DNA of 64,000 bases, from NCBI RefSeq assembly GCF_023146395.1, contig NZ_JAGLCD010000002.1:1-64000 (forward strand), read 5' to 3'. Numbering within the stretch: position 1 is the first letter of the stretch; the number at the start of each line of letters is the position of its first letter. Origin of the DNA: Aeromicrobium sp. Lineage in GTDB: Bacteria > Actinomycetota > Actinomycetes > Propionibacteriales > Nocardioidaceae. A model generated the notes under the pieces. The model was not told the origin of the DNA. It ran no database searches and was given only the letters and a program-made list of their open reading frames with translations. This document shows positions 18,104-27,427 of the stretch, piece by piece. A program made the position numbers and the translations under genes.

Positions 18104-18281
18104 CTCGTGAGCAAGGCAGATCCAGACCATTGGAAAGTTAAGCACTGCGCGATGTCCGCTCGACAGAGACTGTTTCTACAGGCGAAATCGATGACAGCGA
18201 GATCGATCATGCCGTGCATGTGATTGCGTGCCAGCAAGCAGGTTGTTGACAGGTGTCGTGAGTCACGGATAGAACAAGGGA

Positions 18282-19076
18282 GTGGATCTCGAGATGCAGG
18301 GCCGAACCGCGATCGTCGCTGGCGGCAGCCGAGGTATCGGACTCGCCGTGGCGCAGGAGCTTGCTGCCGAGGGAGCGAACATCGTGATCGCCGGTCGTGA
18401 CTCCGACGCGCTGGGATCCGCGGTCGATTCCCTCCGAGTCGGCGGTGGTGCCGTTGTCGGTGCCTGCACCGACATGACGACCGCGAAGGGCATCAGCGCG
18501 GCTGTCGACACTGCGCGGACCCACTTCGGCTCGATCGACATCGTGGTGTCGAACACCGGAAGTCCTGCATTGACCAGCCATGGCGAGACGTCCGAGGCAG
18601 ACCTCGCGCGCAGCTTCGAGACCATGGTGCTGTCGCTCCACCGTCTGCTCGAGCACGTCCTCCCCGGAATGCGTGAGCGAGGCTGGGGGCGGGTGGTGGC
18701 CCTGAACTCCGTCGGCGCTCGTGAGGCGCATCGCGACGTCGACCTCTTTGCCTCTGACGTCACTCGGATTGCCGGCAGCAGTTACGTCACCGCCTTGGCA
18801 GCGGCAGTGGCGGCCGATGGCGTCACGGCCAACAGCGTCGGGGTGGCTGGAATCCGCACGACCAGGGTCGAGGACCAGATGAGGGTGCAGGCGGAAGCCA
18901 GCGGAGTGGCCGTGGCCGACGTCGAAGCGCGCAGGTCGGCGGGTGCCCCCGCAGGCCGCCTCGGCACCCCGGAGGAAGTCGGCTCCGTCGTCGCCTTTCT
19001 GTGCTCGGGCCGATCCAGCTTCGTCACCGGACAGTTCATCGCGGTCGATGGCGGACGTCTGCGGAGGCTCGGATGA
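18282..19076 (+). CDS. Atypical SDR-fold oxidoreductase without the usual Tyr-Lys pair
   Basis: The product has 264 residues from the GTG at 18282, with an ATG at 18294 as the alternative. The cofactor motif is intact (VAGGSRGIG, 12-20) and so is the C-terminal GQFIAVDGGR. Where classical SDRs have YxxxK, this protein reads DLFASDVTRIAG, with neither tyrosine nor lysine in place. Related FabG-like paralogues in actinobacteria read LxxSNxxR at this place. It may therefore catalyse a different reaction or be structural. It opens a new unit after a 178-base gap. Confidence 0.75.
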   Translation: MDLEMQGRTAIVAGGSRGIGLAVAQELAAEGANIVIAGRDSDALGSAVDSLRVGGGAVVGACTDMTTAKGISAAVDTARTHFGSIDIVVSNTGSPALTSHGETSEADLARSFETMVLSLHRLLEHVLPGMRERGWGRVVALNSVGAREAHRDVDLFASDVTRIAGSSYVTALAAAVAADGVTANSVGVAGIRTTRVEDQMRVQAEASGVAVADVEARRSAGAPAGRLGTPEEVGSVVAFLCSGRSSFVTGQFIAVDGGRLRRLG

Positions 19077-19122
19077 CCTCCCGGGACGACGCGCGCGCCG
19101 ACCGGATCAGAAAGGATCTGAA

Positions 19123-19797
19123 GTGAAGATCGGCATCATCGGAGCGGGAAAGATCGGCGGGACCCTCGCGGCTCGTCTGGTCGCATCTGGGCACGACGTT
19201 GCGCTCGCCAACTCTCGTGGCCCGTCGACTCTGGCGCAGGTCGCGCAGGACACCGGCGCACGCGCGGTAGGCGTCTCGGAGGTCGCGATCGCTGCCGATG
19301 CCGTCATCGTCTCGATCCCCCTCCGTGCGCTGCCCGAGCTCGATCCGTCTCACGTCGCTGGAGTCAGCGTCGTGATCGACACCATGAACTACGCCCCGGT
19401 GCGTCGAGACCCTCGCATCGCCGAGCTCGACGAGGGAGAGGTGGAGAGCATGCGAGTGCAGCGGCTGCTCGGTCGCGACGTCGTCAAGGCGTTCAACACG
19501 ATCAACGTGCCGAGCCTGCGAGACCTCGGGCGAGCCCCGGGCAGCCGCAACCGGATCGCACTGCCGGTGGCGGGCGACTCCTCGAACTCGGTGGACGTCG
19601 CGCTCTCGCTCGTGGACGCCGCGGGATTCGACGCGGTCGCGAGCGGGCCCCTGGACCAGTCCTGGCGACAGCAACCCGGGACACCGGCGTTCTGCACGAA
19701 TCTTCCCGCTGACGACCTTCAGCTCGCACTGGATCAAGCTTCACTCGCAGACATCGAGGCATGGCGTTCGCACATCGCGACGTTGCCGCCAGTCTGA
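19123..19797 (+). CDS. NAD(P)-binding protein of the F420-reductase (Fno/NpdG-like) family
   Basis: The product has 224 residues from a GTG after AAAGGATCTGAA. The N-terminal Rossmann motif is IGIIGAGKIGGTLAARLVAS, followed by ALANSRGP and SIPLRALPEL. This is the architecture of NADPH-dependent F420 reductases and related short dehydrogenases. The C-terminal half (GRDVVKAFNTINVPSLRDLG) is that of the broad, poorly characterised branch. The F420-binding loops are not clearly conserved, unlike the gene at 35718. A role in cofactor recycling or substrate reduction is possible. Confidence 0.7.
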   Translation: MKIGIIGAGKIGGTLAARLVASGHDVALANSRGPSTLAQVAQDTGARAVGVSEVAIAADAVIVSIPLRALPELDPSHVAGVSVVIDTMNYAPVRRDPRIAELDEGEVESMRVQRLLGRDVVKAFNTINVPSLRDLGRAPGSRNRIALPVAGDSSNSVDVALSLVDAAGFDAVASGPLDQSWRQQPGTPAFCTNLPADDLQLALDQASLADIEAWRSHIATLPPV

Positions 19798-19834
19798 TGC
19801 TGCGAGCACCATCTACTCACCACAGGAGCCCGAC

Positions 19835-20032
19835 ATGAGAGTCGAGATCGACCAAGACCTGTGCTGCGCCGCTGGACACTGCGTCGTGGCCGCACCCGAC
19901 GTGTTCGACCAGCGGGACGAGGACGGCATTGTCGTCCTCCTGCGGACCGACGTGCCCGAGGAGGGGCGCGGCGAGGTCGAGGACGCCGTGGGGATCTGCC
20001 CCACCCGAGCGATCTGGATCGTCGATGAGTGA
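19835..20032 (+). CDS. [3Fe-4S]-type ferredoxin of P450 systems
   Basis: The product has 65 residues. The cluster ligands are in CCAAGHC (residues 10-16) and CPTRAI near the C-terminus. It has the compact acidic sequence of the small actinobacterial ferredoxins that deliver electrons to cytochromes P450. The following gene encodes its reductase and overlaps it by eight bases. A P450 gene lies 3 kb downstream, so the three proteins probably form one electron chain from NAD(P)H to the P450. Confidence 0.9.
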   Translation: MRVEIDQDLCCAAGHCVVAAPDVFDQRDEDGIVVLLRTDVPEEGRGEVEDAVGICPTRAIWIVDE

Positions 20033-21230
20033 CCATCGCGTCGTCGTCGTGGGCGGTGGCGCCGCGGCCGCTGGCGTCGTCTCGACGCTTGAGAGGGCAG
20101 GCCTTGACGGTCAGGTCACCGTCGTGAGCGACGAGTTTCAGCGCCCCTACGACCGACCGCCTCTGTCGAAGTCGGTGCTCACTGATAGCGGGGTTCAGCC
20201 GACGTGGCTGCTTGCGCCGGACCACCGAGGTGCGCAGTACGTGCTCGGCGACCCGGCCGTGGGGCTCGACATCCACACTCATCGGGTGGCCCTATCGTCC
20301 GGTCGGTTGATTCCGTATGAAGACCTCGTGATCGCGACCGGGGTGCGCCCACGGCGCGTCCTGAACGGTGATGCGGCCGACCGTGCGCACGCCCTCCGCA
20401 CCTACGACGACGCACTCGCGTTGCGCGACAAGCTCACCGCGGGCGCGAGCGTCGTCGTGCTCGGCGCCAGCGTTCTCGGCACGGAGGTAGCCGCGAGTGC
20501 CGTGCAGCGGGGTTGCCGAGTCGTCGTGGCGGCGCCGGAGCTGGATCTTGGGGGGCGGCTGTTGGGGTCGACCGTGGCTGCCATGCTGACCGGCGTGCAC
20601 GAGGGGCACGGCGTGCAGCGGTGGCTCGGGCGGTCGGCTCTCGGCGTCGACACAACGCCGGGCTCTGACGTGCTCCGGATTCGCTTCGACGATGGCACGG
20701 TTCTCGACGCGGACGTCGTGGTCGAGGCGACCGGTAGCGTCCCGAACACCGAGTGGTTGCAGGGGACTGGCGTGACGCTGGCCGATGGAGTCGTGACCGA
20801 CGAGCACCTGCGCGTGTCGTCGGGCATCTGGGCCGCCGGCGACGTCTGTCGCTGGCGCGACGACGTGTCCGGTCAGACCGAGCGCCGAGAGAATCGGACC
20901 AATGCCAGCGAGCAGGCTCTGATCGTCGCCCGCAACATCGAGGCGACACGGAATGGCTCACCGATGCGACGGATGGAAGCCGTTCCGTACTTCTGGACCG
21001 ATCAGTACGGGCTGACGCTGCACGTTCTTGGCCGGGTGGGCCACGACGATCAGCTCGAGGAGCTGGATGGAGACTTGTCGTCGGGCGACATGGCCGCGAT
21101 CTATCGTGATGGATCGGGCAGGCTCGCCGGGGCAGTGGTGGTGGGAAGGCCCCGAGTGTTGCGGGAGCTGCGGCTCGAGATGGTGAAGGGCCGAGCAGCC
21201 AGCTCGGCTGCCGCGGCGCCGGGGGCCTGA
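20025..21230 (+). CDS. Ferredoxin reductase (FAD/NAD-binding)
   Basis: The product has 401 residues from the ATG at 20025. The FAD motif is VVVVGGGAAAAGVVSTLERA near the N-terminus, followed by RPYDRPPLSK (a signature of oxygenase-coupled ferredoxin reductases). The NAD(P) motif is VVVLGASVLGTEVAASAVQR, and the second FAD motif is GIWAAGDVCRW. A C-terminal reductase domain carries the redox face (PYFWTDQYGLTLHVLG). It transfers electrons from NAD(P)H to the ferredoxin encoded just upstream. Confidence 0.9.
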   Translation: MSDHRVVVVGGGAAAAGVVSTLERAGLDGQVTVVSDEFQRPYDRPPLSKSVLTDSGVQPTWLLAPDHRGAQYVLGDPAVGLDIHTHRVALSSGRLIPYEDLVIATGVRPRRVLNGDAADRAHALRTYDDALALRDKLTAGASVVVLGASVLGTEVAASAVQRGCRVVVAAPELDLGGRLLGSTVAAMLTGVHEGHGVQRWLGRSALGVDTTPGSDVLRIRFDDGTVLDADVVVEATGSVPNTEWLQGTGVTLADGVVTDEHLRVSSGIWAAGDVCRWRDDVSGQTERRENRTNASEQALIVARNIEATRNGSPMRRMEAVPYFWTDQYGLTLHVLGRVGHDDQLEELDGDLSSGDMAAIYRDGSGRLAGAVVVGRPRVLRELRLEMVKGRAASSAAAAPGA

Positions 21231-21234
21231 GGTC

Positions 21235-22815
21235 GTGAACGGCTCGACCCAGGTCTGGCGCGAGGAGCTCTCGCCGACCACCTTCCTCGAGCGGGCGGCG
21301 GGCTTTCTTGCCGACAAGGTGGCCGTCGTCGACGGGCAACGACAGTTCACCTACGCCGAGTTCGCGTCGCGATGTCGCCGGCTCCAGGCCGCGCTCGTGT
21401 CGGCGGGGGTCCGACCCGGCGACCGCGTCGCGGCCTGGTGCACGAACAGCCACGTGATGCTCGAGCTGCACCAGGCGGTGCCTGCGTGTGGCGCGGTCCT
21501 GGTGCCGCTCAACACGCGACTGGCGGCTGCGGAGGTCGACCAGCTCCTGGATCACTCGGGTGCGTCCCTGATCGTGGCGACTCGTGAGCACGCCGTGCAA
21601 GCGGCGGAGGCTGCTGGCCGTCGATCGATCGGATGGGTGGCCGAGTCGTCATCTCGGGACTATGACGAGTGGGTCGCGGCTCATGAGCCGGTCGAGCATC
21701 GGTGGGTGGCATCCGAGGAACAGCTGCTCTCCATCAATTACACGAGCGGCACCACCGGTACGCCGAAGGGTGTCATGTACCACCATCGCGGTGCGTATCT
21801 CCAAGCCTTGGCGATGGTGCATCACGCCGGATTGACGGCGGAGTCGCGCTACCTGTGGACCTTGCCGATGTTCCACTGCCACGGCTGGTCGTTCACGTGG
21901 GCGGTCGCCGCTGCCGGCGGTATGCACGTGTGTACGAGGTCGGTGGAGCCGGCAGAGGTGTGGCGCCTGGAGGAGGCCCACGGCGTCACCCACCTCAGCG
22001 CGGCGCCCACCGTACTGACCATGCTTGCCGAGCACGGTCGGAGCAGTCCGAGCGACCGCCGCGTCCACGTCGACACGGGCGGGGCGCCGCCCACGCCGAT
22101 CCTGTTGGAACGGCTCGACGCGCTCGGCCTCGACGTCACCCACCTGTATGGGCTGACTGAGACATACGGACCGGTGGCTGTGAACGTCTGGCGTTCAGAG
22201 TGGGACTCCCTGCCCACGGATCGGCGTGCGGCTCTGCGTGCTCGCCAGGGAGTCGCCAACATCGTCTCCATGCCACTGAGCATCCTCGATGCAGCGGGGG
22301 ACGCCGTTCCGGCTGATGGGCGAACTCCAGGCGAGATCGCGGTGCGTGGCAATACCGTGATGGCGGGGTACTTTCGGGACGAGGTGACCACGGCCGCGTC
22401 GATGCGTGCAGGTCACCTGCTCACCGGCGACGTGGCTGTCATGCATCCTGACGGCTATCTGGAGATCCGTGACCGGCGCAAGGACGTGATCATCTCCGGC
22501 GGCGAGAACATTTCCTCCGTCGAGGTCGAACGGGTGCTCGACACCCACCCGGCGGTGGTGGAAAGCGCGGTCATCGGGGTGCCGGACGATCGGTGGGGCG
22601 AGGCCCCGGTCGCGGTGGTCAGACTCCGCGAAGGCTGCAGCGTCGAGGACGCCGAGCTCATCGCCTTTGCGCGTGAACATCTGGCGGGATACAAGGTGCC
22701 GCGCCTCTACGAGTACCGCGATCTGCCAAAGACTCCCACCGGAAAGATCCAGAAGAACCTGTTACGTGACGACCTCCGGTCGCGTCGGGCCGGCGAGCGT
22801 AGCGGGGAATCGTGA
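21235..22815 (+). CDS. AMP-dependent acyl-CoA ligase
   Basis: The product has 526 residues from a GTG four bases after the reductase stop. The adenylation motif is YTSGTTGTPKGV (from Tyr169), followed by YGLTETYGP, LLTGDVAVMHPDGYL and the hinge DRRKDVIISGGENISS. The C-terminal lysine is in TPTGKIQKNLLR. Its close match to the medium-chain and aromatic ligase branch (GENISSVEVERVL) suggests activation of a fatty, cyclic or aromatic acid. It ends the unit, and a 230-base regulatory gap follows. Confidence 0.9.
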   Translation: MNGSTQVWREELSPTTFLERAAGFLADKVAVVDGQRQFTYAEFASRCRRLQAALVSAGVRPGDRVAAWCTNSHVMLELHQAVPACGAVLVPLNTRLAAAEVDQLLDHSGASLIVATREHAVQAAEAAGRRSIGWVAESSSRDYDEWVAAHEPVEHRWVASEEQLLSINYTSGTTGTPKGVMYHHRGAYLQALAMVHHAGLTAESRYLWTLPMFHCHGWSFTWAVAAAGGMHVCTRSVEPAEVWRLEEAHGVTHLSAAPTVLTMLAEHGRSSPSDRRVHVDTGGAPPTPILLERLDALGLDVTHLYGLTETYGPVAVNVWRSEWDSLPTDRRAALRARQGVANIVSMPLSILDAAGDAVPADGRTPGEIAVRGNTVMAGYFRDEVTTAASMRAGHLLTGDVAVMHPDGYLEIRDRRKDVIISGGENISSVEVERVLDTHPAVVESAVIGVPDDRWGEAPVAVVRLREGCSVEDAELIAFAREHLAGYKVPRLYEYRDLPKTPTGKIQKNLLRDDLRSRRAGERSGES

Positions 22816-23047
22816 GCGGAGGAGCATGTCGACGCGACCTCGGTCGTCTTGCTCATCAGTCAGTGGATAGCTCGATCTTCGTTCCAACTTCATGGTTGGA
22901 GAACACATCAACGATTAATTCAATTGGCATTACGGGGTGCGCGAACGCTGACGAATGCCTCGGACTCAACAAACATTCTCCTTGCTGACGAGTCAGCAAT
23001 CCAGTATGGTGTAGATCACGTATCCAGCGTAGAGTGGAGCAGAAGCC
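22816..23047 (+). promoter_or_regulatory. Regulatory region before the P450 gene with several palindromes
   Basis: This gap holds no gene. It contains CTTGCTCATCAGTCAGT (22848-22864), an inverted repeat TCCAAC/GTTGGA (22883-22888 and 22895-22900), and an A+T-rich stretch (22905-22930). The perfect operator TTGCTGAC-GA-GTCAGCAA lies at 22982-22999, 48 bases before the GTG. The last site is nearly identical to the one at 4267-4288. The P450/BVMO unit therefore probably has its own promoter, under the same regulator as the first operon. Confidence 0.6.
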
Positions 23048-24271
23048 GTGTCCCAGGTCGAACTTGATCCCGTGCACTTCCCCATGCCGAGGGTCCAAGG
23101 ATGTCCGTTCCATCCGCCGCAGGAGCTGCGAGACATCCAGTCGGCCGGCCGCCCAGTCCGGGTGCAGATCTGGAACGGGACGAAGCCCTGGCTCATCACG
23201 GGGCACGACCGGCAGCGATCCTTGCTCACGGACGAGCGACTCAGCTCCGATCCAACTCATCCGCAGTTCCCGTTCCAGAGTGTCGGCATCGAAGCTCGCC
23301 GCGCACGTACGACGACCTTCATCCAGATGGACAACCCGGAGCACAACCACTACCGCCGGATGCTCACCGGCCAGTTCACTGCTAAGCGGATGGAAGCGAT
23401 GCGGGAGTCGATCCAGGAGATCACCGACCGGCTCCTTGACGAGCTGCAAGAGCTCGAGGGTCCGGTCGACCTTGTCGAGCACTTCGCGCTGCCACTGCCT
23501 TCGCTCGTCATCTGCCAGATGCTGGGGGTCCCGTACGAGAGCCACGAACTGTTCCAAGAGGCCAGTGCCACGCTGCTCAGCCAGTCGGCCGACCGTGATC
23601 AGGTCGACGAGGCGACGGTCGTCCTGCGTGAGCTGGCGAGGGATCTGATCGCGGTGAAGCGCGGTCGTGACGACGACGACATCATCAGCCACCTCGTCCG
23701 CGACCACCTCGAGCAGGGCGAACTGACGGAGGACCAGGTCGTCGACATGTCGCTACTGCTGTTGGTCGCGGGGCACGAGACCACGGCCAACCAGATCGCG
23801 CTGGGAACCCTGGCGTTGCTCGAGAATCCTGAGCAGCGCGACTACCTCCAGACCTTGACGGACCGGTCCGACATCGCGCGCGCGGTCGACGAGATGATGC
23901 GGTTCCTGAGCATCGCGCACGTGGGGCGGCGACGCGTGGCCCTGGAGGACATTCAGGTCGATCACGACGTCGTGATCCGCAAGGGGGAAGGGGTCATCTT
24001 CCCGGACGCCGCCGGCAACTGGGACCCGGACGTCTACGAACGCCCAGACACCCTGGACCTGGCGAGGGAGGGCGCCGGAAGGCACATGGCGTTCGGCTTC
24101 GGCACGCACCAGTGCCTCGGTCAGCCCCTCGCGCGGGTCGAGTTGCAGATCGCCTACACCAGCCTCTTCGCGAGGTTGCCGACGCTGCGCCTGCACGGAC
24201 GGGCAAGCGACCTGAAGTTTCGCGAGGACATGAACATCTACGGCGTTTACGCGCTGCCCGTCACCTGGTGA
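23048..24271 (+). CDS. Cytochrome P450, CYP105-like
   Basis: The product has 407 residues from a GTG after GGAGCAG. The I-helix oxygen-activation motif is AGHETT (241-246), the meander and heme loop is FGFGTHQCLGQPLAR, and the thiolate ligand is Cys356. The pattern (HQCLGQPLARVELQIA and LLLLVAGHETTANQIALG) is that of the CYP105/CYP107 class of soluble actinobacterial P450s fed by small ferredoxins. It probably hydroxylates the hydrophobic pathway substrate. The ferredoxin and reductase genes are 2-3 kb upstream. Confidence 0.92.
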   Translation: MSQVELDPVHFPMPRVQGCPFHPPQELRDIQSAGRPVRVQIWNGTKPWLITGHDRQRSLLTDERLSSDPTHPQFPFQSVGIEARRARTTTFIQMDNPEHNHYRRMLTGQFTAKRMEAMRESIQEITDRLLDELQELEGPVDLVEHFALPLPSLVICQMLGVPYESHELFQEASATLLSQSADRDQVDEATVVLRELARDLIAVKRGRDDDDIISHLVRDHLEQGELTEDQVVDMSLLLLVAGHETTANQIALGTLALLENPEQRDYLQTLTDRSDIARAVDEMMRFLSIAHVGRRRVALEDIQVDHDVVIRKGEGVIFPDAAGNWDPDVYERPDTLDLAREGAGRHMAFGFGTHQCLGQPLARVELQIAYTSLFARLPTLRLHGRASDLKFREDMNIYGVYALPVTW

Positions 24272-24364
24272 ACCGAACTGCTCCGGGCCGGAGGCCACGG
24301 AGCGGGCCCTACCGAGCGGTCGTCGCCGGTCACGGGCCCACGACATCCACGAAGGAGATCACGG

Positions 24365-25102
24365 ATGCAGGAGATCTACGAGAAGCAGGCGAGGACGCCC
24401 GGTCTGCGTGACCGGAGCACCGTTCCGCAGGACGAGCTCGCGGCGTACGACCGGGCCCTCGCGCTCGTGCAGAAGTACAGTCACGAGAACTCCGTGGCCC
24501 GGTCGAGGCCGCTGGTGGGGGGAGAGCCCTACGCGCTTCCGTATCGGGTGGCATGGACGAACGCTCCGGGGATCTACTCCGCGTTCCTGGACGCGGCGTG
24601 GACGACCAGCAGGAGAGCCGGGAAGCCGGGGTGGTACCGGCCGTCCGATCACGAGTGGGTCGATCTCGTGCTCGGCTTCGACGCTGGCTACCTGGCTCTG
24701 CACGCGGGTCACACGCCGAACGCCATCAGTGCGGGCATCACGATCGACGCGATGAGGGCAGTCCGCGACGGCCAGGAGGACCGGCTCTCCGAGGACGACC
24801 GACTCGTCGTGGACTTCGTGCGGGCAGCGCGCGACGGACAGATGAACGACGACCTCTGGCAACGGATGATCAGCCGCCTCGGGTCGCTGGAGGGAACGAT
24901 CGCGCTCGCCTACCAGGTCGCCATCCTCGTGGCGATCCAGATCATGATGTCGAGCTTCGGGGTCCCGGCGATGCGTCCGGAGGAGTGGGAGGCTCAGGTG
25001 CAGGCGTACGAGTCCGGAGAGCGCGACCCGGCTGACTCTACCCAGGACTGGGTCTGGGCCACCATCGACGACGACTCGGCGACGCGGGGTACGGCCGAGT
25101 GA
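24365..25102 (+). CDS. Helical protein, possibly AhpD/carboxymuconolactone-decarboxylase-like
   Basis: The product has 245 residues after GAAGGAG. It is rich in helices, with two half-similar segments. LVGGEPYALPYRVAWTNAPG and DAAWTTSRRAGKPGWYRPSD precede LSEDDRLVVDFVRAARDGQM. A long hydrophobic helix (EGTIALAYQVAILVAIQIMM) and an acidic tail follow. The layout resembles the AhpD/CMD fold, but no CxxC motif is present, so peroxidase activity is unlikely. It lies between the P450 and BVMO genes and is probably co-transcribed. The function is open. Confidence 0.55.
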   Translation: MQEIYEKQARTPGLRDRSTVPQDELAAYDRALALVQKYSHENSVARSRPLVGGEPYALPYRVAWTNAPGIYSAFLDAAWTTSRRAGKPGWYRPSDHEWVDLVLGFDAGYLALHAGHTPNAISAGITIDAMRAVRDGQEDRLSEDDRLVVDFVRAARDGQMNDDLWQRMISRLGSLEGTIALAYQVAILVAIQIMMSSFGVPAMRPEEWEAQVQAYESGERDPADSTQDWVWATIDDDSATRGTAE

Positions 25103-25153
25103 AGGGCCTTCGAACGCCGGCGTGGGTCGCACTCTCCGCGAGGATGCTGAACC

Positions 25154-26215
25154 GTGGCTGACGAGGTGAATCTGGAGGAGGTACGGCTCCGCTATGCGAC
25201 CGAGCGGGCGAAGCGGGTCGACCCTCGAAGGGACCACACGCTGGACCTCACCGACGATCTGGCCAGGTACCGCCGTGACCCGCACACGGAGGTCCTCAAG
25301 CGGGAGCCGGTCGACGATCGAGTCGACGCCGTGGTGGTCGGTGGCGGTTTCGGCGGCCTTCTCGTGGCAGCGCAACTCCGCAAGGCGGGCCTCGAGGCGG
25401 TGCGTGTCATCGACCAGGCGGGCGACTTCGGCGGTGTCTGGTACTGGAACCGTTACCCGGGGGCGCAGTGCGACATCGAGTCGCACATCTACCTTCCGCT
25501 CCTTGAAGAACTCGACTACGTTCCGACCGAGCGGTACGCACACGCGCCGGAGATCCACGCCCATGCCCAGGCCATCGGGCGGCATTTCGACCTGTACGAG
25601 CACGCGCTGTTCCACACGAGCGTGACGCGATCCGCCTGGTCGGAGGTTGATCAGCAGTGGATCGTCGAGACCGACCGCGGCGACCGTGTGAGTGCCACGT
25701 TCTTCGTCGTGGCGATCGGTTCGTTGGACAAGCTCAAGGTCCCGGCCATCCCAGGCGTCGAGACCTTTGCCGGTCACTCGTTCCACACCAGTCGATGGGA
25801 CTACGAGTACACGGGCGGTCCGGGGGCGAGAGGCCTCGGGGCGCTCGCCGACAAGCGGGTCGGGATCATCGGTACCGGCGCGACAGCTCTCCAAGTCATT
25901 CCACACCTGGCCCAGGCCGCCAAGGAGCTCTTCGTCTTCCAGCGCACCCCCTCGACCGTGGGGATCCGAGCCAACCGCCCCACGGGCCCCGAATGGGACG
26001 GCCATCGCGAGCCCGGCTGGCAGCGCGAGCGGATGCGCAACTTCACAGAGATCATCATGGGTGTCGAAACGGAGGTCGACCTCGTCGACGACGGCTGGAC
26101 CCACCTGTACCGAGAGCTGATCCACCCGTCTCCGGACGTGGTCGAAGGTGTCGACCCAGACCGGCGCGGCGAGGTCGCCGACCTGCACATGATGGACAAG
26201 ATCCGCGATCGCATC
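25154..26215 (+). pseudogene. Baeyer-Villiger monooxygenase, 5' part, cut by transposon
   Basis: These 354 codons encode the N-terminal part of a flavin Baeyer-Villiger monooxygenase. The FAD motif is VVGGGFGGLLVA (about 62-72), followed by WYWNRYPGAQCDIESHIYLP. The family fingerprint FAGHSFHTSRW is complete (Phe205, His211, Trp215), and the second Rossmann motif is GIIGTGATALQVIPHL (Gly240, Gly242). The frame then enters the transposon and stops at 26374 after foreign codons. Joining base 26215 to base 31163 restores one frame of 601 residues, the usual length for this family. The enzyme would insert oxygen next to a ketone to give an ester or lactone. As it stands the gene is almost certainly inactive. 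Confidence 0.92.
26201..26215 (+). repeat. Target-site duplication, left copy
   Basis: The 15-base sequence ATCCGCGATCGCATC abuts the left end of the insertion and is repeated exactly at 31148-31162 on the right. It shows that the element arrived by transposition into an intact BVMO gene. Confidence 0.95.
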
Positions 26216-26261
26216 TGTGAAGTCTCACGAGATCGTGGACGGTTCTGTCTCGGGACATCGT
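26216..26261 (+). repeat. Left terminal inverted repeat
   Basis: It matches the right end (31102-31147, inverted) at 44 of 46 positions. It contains the first unit (GTCTCACGAGATCGTGGAC from 26222) and most of the second (from 26247). A third unit follows at 26271. Confidence 0.9.
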
Positions 26262-26315
26262 GCGCAGTGAGTCTCACGACATCGTGGGCACTGGGTGCGG
26301 GTGTGGGGTTTGGGC

Positions 26316-27410
26316 ATGGACTTCAACCACGTGCCCGCCGACGTGCGGTGGGCGATCGCGAACTGGCCCGATGATGCCGAGCGGGGTGCGGTCACGCGCT
26401 TCTGCGAGCGGCACCAGATCAGTCGGGCGGTGTTCTACAAGATCCGTCGCCAGGCCGGTGAGGTCGGTCCGGTCGGCGCGACAGAGCCGGGCTCACGGCG
26501 CCCCCATCACAGCCCGAACCGGACCGACGAGCAGTTGATCGAGCACGCGCTCGCCGTCCGAGCTTGGCTTACCGAGCAGGGGCTGGACGCCGGCCCCTTG
26601 TCCGTGCTCGCCCGGATGCGCCGCCAGGGGCTGAACCCGCCCTCAAGGGCCACGCTGGCTCGTGCGTTCGCTGCCGCTGGCGTGTCCAAGCCGGAACCGC
26701 GTAAGCGGCCGCGGGCGGCGAACCGCCGGTTCGTCTACCCGGCCCCGAACTGCTGCTGGCAGATAGACGCGTTCGCCTGGTCGCTGGCCGATGGCACCAG
26801 CGTGTCGATTCACCAGGTCATCGACGACCACTCCCGGATGGCCACCGCAAGCCTCGTCGCCGACGGCGAGACAGCCAGAGCCGCAGTGTTGGTCGTGTCT
26901 ACCGCGATCCGCCGCTGGGGCGTCCCGCAGCGGCTGCTCTCCGACAACGGGTTGGCGTTCAACCCCACCCGCCGCGGGTTCACCGGCAAGCTGGTCGACT
27001 ACCTGCTCGACCTCGGGGTCAAGCCCATCACTGGCAAACCGGACCGGCCGACAACCCAGGGCAAGAACGAACGGTTCCACCAGACGCTGCAGAAGTGGCT
27101 CAACGCCAGGCCACCAGCGAAGACAATCGAGGCCTTGCAGGCACTGGTCGACGAGTTCGACCTCTACTACAACAACGAACGAGCCCATCAAGCACTCGAC
27201 GGCAAGACCCCGGCCGAGGCGTGGGCCGCCACCCCGGCCGCACCCGAACCGACGCCTGAACCCCGCCTCCTGCAAATCCCGCCCTCGGCGCGCGCCACGA
27301 CCACCCGACCACCACCGAGACGACCACGATCGCTACCAGAACGCGGCTCACCCTCCACCCGGCAACAGGAGAGGCCATCGTCAAGGTCAGACCCAACGGG
27401 TGCAGGATGA
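26316..27410 (+). CDS. IS481-family DDE transposase with altered C-terminus
   Basis: The product has 364 residues from the ATG at 26316, and the open frame begins at 26295. A helix-turn-helix (RFCERHQISRAVFYKIRRQ) precedes the DDE core, with Asp151 in QIDAFAW, Asp210 in LLSDNGLAF and Glu252 in KNERFHQTL. After about residue 315 the sequence becomes a Pro/Arg/Ser-rich tail unlike the beta-rich C-terminus usual in this family. A matching C-terminal piece is found 3.5 kb away at about 30943-31086. The catalytic core is intact, so activity cannot be excluded, but the last domain is lost. Confidence 0.85.
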   Translation: MDFNHVPADVRWAIANWPDDAERGAVTRFCERHQISRAVFYKIRRQAGEVGPVGATEPGSRRPHHSPNRTDEQLIEHALAVRAWLTEQGLDAGPLSVLARMRRQGLNPPSRATLARAFAAAGVSKPEPRKRPRAANRRFVYPAPNCCWQIDAFAWSLADGTSVSIHQVIDDHSRMATASLVADGETARAAVLVVSTAIRRWGVPQRLLSDNGLAFNPTRRGFTGKLVDYLLDLGVKPITGKPDRPTTQGKNERFHQTLQKWLNARPPAKTIEALQALVDEFDLYYNNERAHQALDGKTPAEAWAATPAAPEPTPEPRLLQIPPSARATTTRPPPRRPRSLPERGSPSTRQQERPSSRSDPTGAG

Positions 27411-27427
27411 TCTCCATGATGGTCCTC

